Shown: one piece after another, positions 14,061 through 23,280 of the stretch | Layout of the letters: each line of letters opens with the position of its first letter | Position numbering within the stretch: position 1 is the first letter of the stretch | Assembly: GCF_041956535.1 (NCBI RefSeq) | Contig: NW_027192193.1 | Coordinates: 416,809 to 446,804 of the forward strand | Length of the DNA stretch: 29,996 bases | Direction: 5' to 3' | Origin: Calcarisporiella thermophila CBS 279.70 | Lineage: Eukaryota > Calcarisporiellomycota | Notes under the pieces: generated by a model | The model's input: the letters and a program-made list of their open reading frames with translations, nothing else | Database searches by the model: none | Told to the model about the DNA's origin: nothing | Translations under genes and position numbers: made by a program

Positions 14061-15217
14061 ACAGAAAATGGATTCCATTTACGCAAAGGGCTGTTCATAT
14101 TTCGTGAGAACTCGTTAGCATTCTGAGTTGCGCTAAAATAATATCTGATTCACAATTTTGCAATCAGAGCTATTCTAATATATGAGAATTTGGGTTTTTC
14201 CTTCCGGCCACTCAATCCGTAATTAGTAACCCGTAAATCCTTTATTGAAGATTGAGAGTTTGCCACAATTTATTTTTGTAGTCAACTTATTACTCACACA
14301 TGAACAGAGATTAAGCATACTCGACGAGTACCCCCAGTGCCTCTTTTCTTAGTTACTGACTCCAACCGATTCGGATTCTCGACCGTTCACACTTCATCCG
14401 ATGTAGTTTGGCTGCTGTTGAAATTCAAAGTGCGATCATGATTGATAAACATTTTGCTATTGAAGTCACACTCTTTAGCCCATGTTTGAACGCTAAAACT
14501 CTGTAGTGGTGTACGGTTAGACTAAGACGACAGCTCATCCACTTGTGTATACGCGGGATTTCGGATATCTTTGAACACTTCGGGCTGGAACTAGAATGGG
14601 AATTCCCAAAGGATTGTAAAAGCTTTGAAATGTTTATCCGGACTTGATGGCCTTATCGAGTCCCGTAAGGCAATTAACGGGTGCTCTGGCGGTGGGTCCT
14701 TCTTAAGGAAACAGCGGTAGGAGTTGAGCTAGAGTGCTTGAATACTAAGCGGACGTGTGAATTAATGATAGCGGCGAACATTGGCGTGAGAGTGAGAAAT
14801 TTGGAAAGAAATGTGTTCAGATCACGTGCATTCCGATCTCAGTTAGGGGTGCTTTCAATTTCCGTCTCTACAACACAGCTCGTATTTCTCCGCAAAATAT
14901 ACAGTTTATTCTTCCTTCGGGCGATGGAGGGAGAAAAAGAAAAAAATCATCAAAGCTTCCAGTTCAAAAAAAAAATTTACCAAGTGATTACAAAAAAAAA
15001 GAGGAAGAGAAATAAATACTTGCATCATTTAAGATATAATTAAAAGACAACGAAAAGAAGTTAGAGAAAGAAAAACAGATGGTTTGAAATGTGTGTGGGT
15101 ATTATATAAAAGAAAAGAATCCCAATTGAAATATTAATTATTTAAATAAGCTAAAACCTAAATAACAAAAAAGAGGACCTGCCGAAGAAAGGAAAAAAAG
15201 AAAATAACGAATGCTCA
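14061..15217. other. Intergenic; A-rich 3' flank of the homeodomain gene
   Basis: No supported gene. From about 14930 to 15207 the plus strand is very A/G-rich (T/C-rich in the minus-strand transcript), so this part is probably the 3' UTR of the homeodomain gene. A 120-codon frame at 14681–15043 begins with GTG and runs into the A-rich tract; I do not regard it as a gene. Confidence 0.4.
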
Positions 15218-16186
15218 TCACCATTGTTCTATTCCAAACACCATCCCCATATTGTTCTCTTGTGGAGCATCAGGAGAGGATGGGACAGACCATTGAGTCT
15301 GATCAAGGAACCAGTCATTCCACATGGGAGGTTCAGGCTTCGGAAGAAGCAGCGGTTTTGATGGCATGGAGGCTGCCCGACGAGCACGTACAGATTCGAA
15401 CTGGCCGCTGCTGTTCTGGCCATTTGCATCAACATTCAGTGCCTGTTCTGTGGAGCTCTTATTGGGTACGCTCTCGTTCTCTTCATCTCCATGTGCACTA
15501 ATATCGGTTTTATCAGTATCTTGCTGTGCGACGGAGGGAGTCGACGGACAGCTGGAGCGTCTACCCTCTTCCTCAAACTCCTCCAACCCCTCTTCTCCAG
15601 AGCCAGATATACCCATATCGCTCAACGATTGCATCTTCCTGGATTTTTTGTGAAGCTGCTTCATCTTCGCACGCTTGTTCTGAAACCAGATCTGCACTGA
15701 CCGAGGGGGCAAGTCCAGGTGCCTAGCGATATGCAATCGAAGCTGGGTGTTTGGGCTTGGGTTAGCAGCGAAAATCTCTTGTAATATAGCAAGCTGCTCG
15801 GGGGTTGTGCGAGTGCGTTTGCGAGATTTCGTGACTCCGGCTACGGTATGAGGCAGTGATTGATGCTGGGAGAAGAAGTAGGGCAAGTGAGGGGTAGAGG
15901 GCGGATATGTGAAGTGTTGATAGTAGGGAGGGGGGGTCGTTGGCGTAGGAGGATGGGCATAGATATTGGCGGTTAAGGGAGTGGGGGGGGTATAGGGCAT
16001 GGGATCGACTAGTTTGGAGGGGATCTCGCATGGAGTAGGCATCTCAAGAGGAGGAGTGGTGGGCCAGGTAGCAGGCATCATCTGCCTGCCAGAGTCACTA
16101 AAGTATGAAAACGGATCCATGCACTCTCGCCCCATATGTGGAGGGGGCGCTATGGTAGCGGGCAAGATGGTAGGAAAAGCTTGCAT
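15218..16186 (-). CDS. Homeodomain transcription factor
   Basis: Single exon, 322 aa, taken from the ATG at 16186 (MQAFPTILPA); the open frame upstream of it has no other ATG. Residues about 121–180 form a typical 60-residue homeodomain: SRKRTRTTPEQLAILQEIF, then PPRSVQIWFQNKRAKMKQ with the invariant W, F, N and R of recognition helix 3. It has no three-residue loop insertion, so it is not of the TALE class. The N-terminal third is rich in Pro, Tyr and Thr, a common type of activation or low-complexity region. After the homeodomain come an acidic stretch (EEGLEEFEEEG), a Ser/Asn/Asp-rich linker and a C-terminal PEPPMWNDWFLDQ segment with regularly placed Trp. It should bind DNA in the nucleus; targets unknown. 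It is isolated, with a 1.8 kb upstream gap. Confidence 0.9.
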   Translation of the reverse strand: MQAFPTILPATIAPPPHMGRECMDPFSYFSDSGRQMMPATWPTTPPLEMPTPCEIPSKLVDPMPYTPPTPLTANIYAHPPTPTTPPPYYQHFTYPPSTPHLPYFFSQHQSLPHTVAGVTKSRKRTRTTPEQLAILQEIFAANPSPNTQLRLHIARHLDLPPRSVQIWFQNKRAKMKQLHKKSRKMQSLSDMGISGSGEEGLEEFEEEGRRSSCPSTPSVAQQDTDKTDISAHGDEENESVPNKSSTEQALNVDANGQNSSGQFESVRARRAASMPSKPLLLPKPEPPMWNDWFLDQTQWSVPSSPDAPQENNMGMVFGIEQW

Positions 16187-17998
16187 TGTGATAGTGGAGG
16201 AGAAGTATTTAGAGTTGATCAGAATTGTGTCGATCAATTGCTACGACTGAGAAAAAGGTTTATTGTATAATTAGGCGACGAGAGAGAATATAATTTATAC
16301 GAATTTTTTTTACGAGAAAAAAAACGCAAAGATAGAAGGAAAAAAGGTCCCTTATAAAATGTTTCGCAAGTCTAAATTTCGATACCGCCGCTTCGGCCAT
16401 CCTCCTAACCCAGAAATTGGGAGAATATTGTAAGAATAGGGAGTGTGTATTTGAAGCAAGGATTTGATGGCGGCAAATAGAGGACGCTTGTGCTGCGTAA
16501 TACAATCGACTTGGGGCCACCGTCACTGTATCACCCTCCAATAAAGTGGGAGGTATTGGCTTTTTTTATGAGAAGCAAGGTTTCAGGTTTGGGTTTAATA
16601 GGTCCTCCTCCCATTGATTGCTTTTTAGCTATGTATTTCTTTCATATGTCATCACACCGTTTGGTTGATGCGTGAATAGAGCCACGCTTTTTTTTTCCTG
16701 CGCTTTATTTTTTTAGACTGGAGGTGATTTTCGAGTGAGTTTGAGTAAAAAGCGAAAGACCCTTGTTGCACACTTGATCACTTGTCCTCAAGCTTGAGAA
16801 AAGTGCCAAGTACAGATGAATATAAAACATCCAAAATATCTCGAATCATGTAGGCGAACGGATAACCCCGACAGTGGAAGTTTAGGTGGGTTCGTGGACG
16901 GTTGCTCTAATATTTTAGTGATCGAGTAACACAATTTCAGGAGAAAGTTGAAAGACAGGGGAGAAGAAAGAGGAAGGCGAGGTTGATCTGTGCGAAGCCA
17001 AGATCCATGTCAACCGCGCATCTCTGTTAAAGGAATAAAGGCCGTAGGAGCCTCAATGGCACGGGGGAGCGAGAGTCTAGACTCGTGGGCTGATTCGATT
17101 TTGCTTAAGCTGATGAAATTCTTGACGAATCTGAAACCGTCTGGTATTCAAAGGAGGAAAAAAATTTGAATGGCAGAAACCAGCCGAGGAAGGGGCCTTG
17201 AGACATTGACTCTACTACCTACATGCTTTTTTTTCCTGTTACCAATGGGTGTCGTGCCGTTGTTTTGCGGTGAAATTGGATTGCAGACCTTCAGCTTGTT
17301 TCATTAAACTTGTCTTTGTCATGATTTTTTACTTTAGTGATTCATTTTCGTTACGCATCGTTCTTTTGGCTGCATGATTTCAAGGTGTGAATTGGAGATC
17401 CCACGAGGCTAGCGCAGGCATGCGTGCGTCATATGAAAGGAAGCAATTCCGCCGACTCCAAGCCATTTTTTCTTTATGTAGGTCCGCTTTCATTGCCGCC
17501 CTTCAGGGGAGCCGCCGTCTCGTGAGAAGGTTGAATCATTCCTTCCAAATTCAATGGCCCCTAAGCAAGAAATTTCATATGCATTGGCCACGCAAACTCA
17601 AAATTATTGACCAATTCTACCAGTGGGCAGTAGCGATCCAATCCTTTCCTCTCAATGCTCCACTCTCCGGGGTTATTAGACCGGCCGTGCTTGTTAGCTC
17701 TAATTTACGCACGATCTTTTTAGATGAAAAGCACCAATCTCTTGCAGAAGGGAAGATTAGGCAATAAATAAAGCGAGAGCAAGATTAATATTAACAAAGT
17801 TCACGGGCAGTAGAGGAGGGGAGGAGAGGAGGGGGGGGGGGGTAAATCAAGCCAATAAATGAAAAAATGCTAGAATAAATAACAAGGATAATTTCAATGT
17901 ATAGAAATTAGAGAGGATATAAACTTCTCAATATAAAACAAGCATTATGTGTATGTAACATGTGTAAAGGACTGGCTCAGAGCCGGCTATCACTAACT
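16187..17998. other. Intergenic; upstream region of the homeodomain gene
   Basis: A long regulatory-size gap between two minus-strand genes. A 126-codon frame at 17387–17767 starts with GTG and shows no recognisable motif; I left it out. The section near 17815–17842 is G-rich with a run of about 12 G. No tRNA or repeat recognised. Confidence 0.4.
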
Positions 17999-18681
17999 CT
18001 ATTCTTCCAACTCTTCGATTCCATCCGTCGCATGGCATTGGTATCCCTAAGAAAATCGCAAGGGAAGAATTAAGCACTCAATCCATCTTCACAATCGTCA
18101 ATTTTATTCTCATTACCTTGGGCTCTATAGAAGCAACGCAACTAAAGAATTGAATCGGACCTAGTCCTTTCTTATTTGGCGGATTCCACTTGAGTGTCAA
18201 TTGTGGTCCGATTGGCTCATCGGTCGTTGTCACTAGTGCGGCACCATTATTCTCACCTTGACATCCATCCACAGTGGCAAATCCATCTCCAGGAACTTCC
18301 CAAACCCCAACATGCTCAAGAGTGAGGGTAGTTGCGATGATAACGAGATGATTGAACTGACGCTTGCCCCCATCGATAATAATGGGGACTGCTGGGCCTC
18401 CTGGTTGCCACTTATTGTAAGGGAGTGTTACACTCCACGTAACTCCAAGATCCATCTGAGCACCAAAATATTTCTTCGCATCCATAGTTGTTACATCTAA
18501 ATTCAATATAATAATAAGAAACCGAATCACAGTGAGCCAAAAATCTTACATTCTAAGTTCTATTCCTACCTGCATTACAAGTGTCTGCCATATTCAGTCG
18601 ATTTGTGCCAATAGTGGTATTAAGAAGAGGAGCAGCAAAACATAGCTGGAAGCAAAATACCAGTAAAATGTATTTTAACAT
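17999..18681 (-). CDS. Small secreted protein, Reeler-like domain
   Basis: Three exons on the minus strand: 18681–18570, 18496–18117, 18046–17999, giving 179 aa. The N terminus MLKYILLVFCFQLCFAAP is a clear signal peptide. The mature part contains the sequence pattern of a Reeler-type beta-sandwich: WQPGGPAVPIIIDGG, a FNHLVIIATT strand, a central Cys (VDGCQGENNGAALVT) and LTLKWNPPNKKGLGPIQFF leading to SCVAS. Joining exon 3 adds GYQCHATDGIEELEE; reading through the last 70 bp intron instead would give a slightly different tail (KVMRIKLTIVKMD), so the C terminus is uncertain. No TM or GPI-like tail. A TATAAG-like element is at about 18743–18751, some 62 bp upstream of the ATG. The family assignment is from pattern memory; function unknown, perhaps a surface or extracellular binding protein. 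Confidence 0.65.
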
Positions 18682-18699
18682 TGTGGAATGATGTGCTAA

Positions 18700-20014
18700 G
18701 GATAGTAAGGCAATAACCAAAACTGAGTATTGAGAGCCTTCTCTTATATTACTGTCGAGCTGTCTAACCTAAAAATATACACAATCCGTGTAACACAGCC
18801 GTGTCCTATCATTGCTTTTGCCAAGCAGGTTGGTGGCTTGTCCTCCTGCCTTATTCTATTTTTATTTTGAAAAGTGACACCAGCTGGGCCCTATTCCTCT
18901 AAATAACCCCGTTATTTACCAACAGTTTTAAGTATGGAATTAAGTCACTCTGGATTTGTGATCCGAGAACAGAAGGAGTCGGCTAGTAGAGAGCTATCTG
19001 CGCAATATGTCACTGGTCCTCCATGGATTCATTAAAATTAAAAATAGATAATTAAAGAGCCGAAGCTTCGGGTTTGTTGTCGCCCGGTTTCTCAGATATC
19101 CGAGCCTCTTTTTCCTTAATATATTATTCCAGGTCGATCGGGCTTGGATACAAACTCGGTATAAATCAAAAATAGCTTCCTCCCTCCCTTTTTCGGTGAA
19201 GAGTTGATGTCATGAAGCTGTTTTTAGAGTTGTCCGGTTTATAATAGCTTCTAACCTATTCTTGTCCTGAGATAAAACTACTGTAGTAAATGCTATAGAG
19301 CACAGGGTAATGTGGGAACACTTCTCATACTACTATTGATGTTCTTCCTCCGACCAGCAGAGAACTTCAGATGTGAATAATTTACCTATCGGTCCGCCAA
19401 TATCGAAATGTATACCTCTCGTTATCATGACATTCTAACGAAGATGCTGATTGTATCTATTCAACACAGCCGAATTCTGTTTACAAATTGTATTGATTAA
19501 AGTCAACTGAAAACCACTATATCAACATGTCTCTCCTTAAGCAAGTATAATAGGCCTTCCCCCTTTCTCTTCTCTAGTTGTCTGTTACGTACCACAATTC
19601 TTTTTCTACGCTATATGTCATGGAAGATGGAGAGTTGTCTCTATGAGGCGTATCGTATTTTACAACGGGCTAAAAATTTTAACGGATTTAAGCCATACTT
19701 TATACTAAGGTCTTCTAGACAAATGAAGTCCGGCTTATTGCCATAATCCAAGTATTGCATCGGAACACTCAAAATTTTGAAGCTTTCCCAGTCCCTCTCA
19801 AAATGGAATCCAAGAACCTAGGCATTTTTACTGGTTAAAATATATTGCCAAATATACTAAAGGATATTATATTAAAATTTTAAGTGCAATGTTCTCAGTG
19901 CTAATGAAAATGCTTGGCTTCTGCGGAATGCATTAAAAATAAAGAGAGAGATAACAAATTAATAGAAAATAAGAGCACCAAACGAAAATAGAGCTATAAG
20001 AATGGTGTTTCTTT
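18700..20014. other. Intergenic, no gene recognised
   Basis: A/T-rich, no frame above 60 codons outside the EB1 end. It contains the promoter of the secreted-protein gene (left) and the 3' flank of the EB1 gene (right). Confidence 0.45.
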
Positions 20015-20950
20015 CTAAAAAGTCTCCTCCTCATCTTGTTCACCTTCAACCGGAGGCTCAAAACCCTCCTCTGTGTTATAAAGGATAGCTTGAATTTCGG
20101 CAAGGGTTTGCGAGGAAGGATCCGCCTCGAGCTGCTGCTGCACAATAACCTCGATCTGACGTAATTTTCCAAAATAGAAGTCGCGCTCGTTCTCGAGGCT
20201 CTCCGAAGTGAGCTTTAAATCATCGAGCTGTGCGCTGAGCTCTTCTATCATTCGCATGGACTGTTGTGAGTCGGCCCTGGAGCCTGGCGCAGAAGTTCTT
20301 CCAGCGGCCGTTACAAGCCCACGGCTAGCTTGACGCGTGGCTATAAAATTATAATAGCTGTGACATTTAGAGAAGATATTTTTTATAGTAAACCAAGTAT
20401 CGAGCACATACCACCGGCGCCATTCCGAGACGTGGGTCGACCTGCCACAGGTTTCACATCTTGAACTCCTTGTCCTTTTCTTCTTGCGAACGCGTCGTAC
20501 TCTCCACCAGGATAGAATTGATCCCAATATCGCTTGATCCATTGAAGAAATTCAAGATTATCTTGCATCTTGCATTTCACGAGACGGTCTATTGGAATAG
20601 GCTAGATATATCTATTAGATGTTGTGATTGCATCCCATTAGATGAATAATACCTTATCTATCTTATGCTTGTCAAATGCGCGCTGCAATACTTTGAAATT
20701 GTCCAGAAATTCGTATTCATGTTTAGTCGTGAATTTGATCTTGTTCATGGGAAGGTCACCGTAGATGGAATCGATGATCTGGCAGTAGGCGGCACCTATA
20801 TAGAAACACATTTTTACGCGTCATCAGTGGTGATCGAAAAAGCAATTTGGTTTGGGCAGTATTACCGGTTCCGCATTGTTCAATCTTTGAATAATTCAGT
20901 TGGAGTAGATTGTTTAGCCATTGCAATAGTTCTGTTCGCGATTCCCCCAT
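20015..20950 (-). CDS. EB1/Bim1/Mal3-family microtubule plus-end protein
   Basis: Four exons on the minus strand: 20950–20866, 20795–20653, 20601–20412, 20340–20015, giving 247 aa. Residues about 1–110 are the calponin-homology domain typical of EB proteins: RTELLQWLNNLLQLNYSKIEQ, GAAYCQIIDSIYGDLP, NFKVLQRAF and DNLEFLQWIKRYWDQFYPGG. A basic Ser/Pro linker follows (ARRKGQGVQDVKPVAGR). Residues about 170–225 form the coiled coil and EB-homology domain, with the diagnostic FYFGKLRQIE. The acidic tail ends DEEETF, an acidic-aromatic end comparable to the EEY of animal EB1 that CAP-Gly proteins bind. EB proteins track growing microtubule ends and recruit partners through the EB-homology pocket. 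All introns have GT/AG ends and keep the family alignment continuous. It is transcribed divergently from the gene at 21369. Confidence 0.95.
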
Positions 20951-21368
20951 GGTAGATGATTAAAAAAGTTCTTTCTGGTATTTTTTTGTGCGCCCCTAGT
21001 GAGACTGTCGAGAGTGTGGAATTCAAATCCAAATTTTTCAGCTGCACGGAGCTGTATCTCTCGTAATCCGACTAATTTAACAGCTGGGTTTTTGCCTCTG
21101 TTTCATATTTTTCTTTGCTTCCTCTTCTTTCATCGTTCCTTTCTTTTTCGATTTCGCTCTGGAAGTCATCGGAAAGAGTAAAGACAAAGAAAGAAAAGGG
21201 CTAAGAAAAGAAAGCAGGCAAAAGAAAAACCATCTCATTCCTATATTTTACGATTAATGACGCGCTCTGCACACTCCCAATATTGAAGGAGACCCGAGCC
21301 GCAATATATATACATATCATTGTTTAGAGCTAGGCAAACTCTTCTTTTCCCCTTCTTTCTTCCCGCCT
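20951..21368. promoter_or_regulatory. Divergent promoter between EB1 gene and coiled-coil TM gene
   Basis: 418 bp between two start codons pointing away from each other. TATATATA at 21305–21312 is about 60 bp before the plus-strand ATG and is followed by a CTTTCTTCCC leader. For EB1 no clear TATA was found. A poly-purine/poly-pyrimidine switch near 21110–21230 divides the two sides. Confidence 0.5.
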
Positions 21369-22790
21369 ATGTCTACTTCATTGCTCCCTGATAATGAGCT
21401 AAATTCTGCCGAGAAGCCACAGCCGCAAGCTAACGAAAATGTTCAGGCAATATTCGACTCTCCTGTTACCGAACGCCAGGCCATTTCTCCTCTGCCCCCA
21501 CCACCCTATTCACCGGTTCCCGAGGCAGGGGATCGCCTGGTATTGGAAATAAATGGAACTGAAAAAATCAATCATTTGGAGGATATGGTCTCCTCGATGC
21601 GCACTGTGCTAACAGACCAAGCGTGTGCAATGAACGAGCTAAATTCTCAGTTATCAGAGTAAGCCATTATTTTAGTTGTTTGATATTGCTGAGCATAGTT
21701 ATTAAGATGTTATTTCATTTAAAGTATCCATTCCTTACTGTCCAAACTTGAATTTTGCCGTGATCATAAGCGGGAAAATTTTCAAAGTTCAGGAGATACG
21801 TGTTGCTCAAAACTACATTCTCCCGTGTCAGCCCCACTAGCTTTCTCGTCCCTACTGCAGCACGACAAAAGCGAACAGGATTCGTTATTAGCGGGAAACG
21901 ATAATGAGTCATCTGACGATGAAGTCTACTCGAGGATTTGCAACCAATTAGATTCACTCATCTTAGATGCTCACAAATCCCTTCAAGAAGGTCCATCATC
22001 TTTTTCTCACGATGATGTTACTCCGGTGGATTGGAGAGGAGGCTCATCAAGTGACTTTCGCGTTCTGCGTGAGAATCACTGTGCCCTCGTTAACTCGATT
22101 CGACGCGTGGATTCGAGTCTGCGTACAGTGGATCGCTTGACTCGAGAATTAACCATTCCCGGCGCAGAGGATGAATCACTATTGTCAGCTCCCTGTGAGG
22201 ACAAAGGAGAGACAGTAAATGCTAAACGAGTAGTTCGCGCACGTCGAAGAGTGGAGTTTCGCCGTATACCTCCCGCCTCCCCTCAGCCACACTATCAGCG
22301 GACACAAAGGCCAGCATTCGTGGAGTCGAGGGAGCAGCAGCACACTGGGTGGCTGTTTGTTAGTCTAGTTTGTTGGACACTTGTGCTTACGTTGAGCGGG
22401 CTACTATTTAACTCGTGGCAAGTGGAGTTGGTACGGGAGCGAATTATGCGCTTGGTGCTACAGGCTGCTTCGGCAAGTGGAAAGCAGTTGACGGTGACGG
22501 CTCGAGGGGAGAGGAAGTTATTGAGAGCGGCAGATGCCACTGATGCAGACGAATGGGTGGATATTTCTAAACCCATGGAGGCCGCAAACGTGCATTTAGC
22601 CCAGGTGCGGAATTTGCGAAGGCCCCTCCTAAAACATAGATCGATTCCCCGCCTTCGGCGCCAGCTGTTACTTATGTCTGCGGGAACCACGCCAAAAATG
22701 AATACCTCAGGGAGAGAGCGCTACCGTGGTGCCAATGCGCCAGATAATTCCCCTTCTACTATGGCGAAGAGAAGAAGACTCTCAATATAG
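21369..22790 (+). CDS. Coiled-coil single-pass membrane protein, unknown function
   Basis: Two exons, 21369–21658 and 21725–22790, giving 451 aa. The intron is needed because the first frame stops at GTAAG; joining restores a continuous frame (…NSQLS-D-IHSLLSKLEF). No signal peptide. Residues 43–49 are PPPPYSP, which contains a PPxY (WW-domain ligand) motif. Residues about 65–115 are heptad-like (HLEDMVSSMRTVL, MNELNSQLS), a probable coiled coil. A second helical stretch (DFRVLRENHCALVNSIRRVDSSLR, described only by position 207–230) precedes a basic region. One strong TM segment lies at about 305–327 (WLFVSLVCWTLVLTLSGLLF). The tail after it is basic and ends AKRRRLSI, like a nuclear signal. 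I recognise no family. A C-terminal TM with a long cytosolic N terminus suggests an organelle or nuclear-envelope tether, which is inference. Confidence 0.8.
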
Positions 22791-23035
22791 CGCTATGAAT
22801 TATTCTCTTGTATTATGCTCGCTTTAAAATCTAGTTACTACCGCTTTTAACTGTACATTTTCCCCCCTTTTCGTCCTAATACCACCCTACAATTATCTGC
22901 TGCACTTTCTTTCCCGTTGATATTGAGATTGAATGTCTTCGTTTCAATACGCTTGGTTATTTTCTTTTGACTGACTTTTTTGTTAACTGTTGCCCAGTGT
23001 TTTTATGGCTATAAACGTAATAGTCAAGATAATAG

Positions 23036-23041
23036 AATAAA
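23036..23041 (+). terminator. Poly(A) signal AATAAA, coiled-coil TM gene
   Basis: Hexamer 246 bp after the stop, followed about 45 bp later by a T-run at 23087–23098. The next gene starts at 23281. Confidence 0.45.
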
Positions 23042-23280
23042 CGAGATTGAATCCAAAACACAGGGGCTACACAGATTCTGAAATCGTTTTTTTTTTTTGC
23101 CGCCAAATTTATCAATTTTGCCTTTTATTAATTGATTTTAAATTTTTCTCGCGGCCACACTAGTTTCTTCTTTCTTCACGCACAAAGCGGCATTAACCAT
23201 TTTTCAAGTTCACTCATAGTCTTTTATACTAATCTGCTTTAGCTTGTATTATTTTATGTTAATTGAAGTAACATCCAAAA

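Noticed and set aside
14681-15043. 120-codon frame on the plus strand
   Set aside because: Starts with GTG, has no domain, and its second half is poly-Lys from an A-rich tract that fits the 3' flank of the opposite-strand homeodomain gene.
17387-17767. 126-codon frame on the plus strand
   Set aside because: GTG start, no recognisable family, no clear promoter or poly(A) context; length is within what chance allows here.
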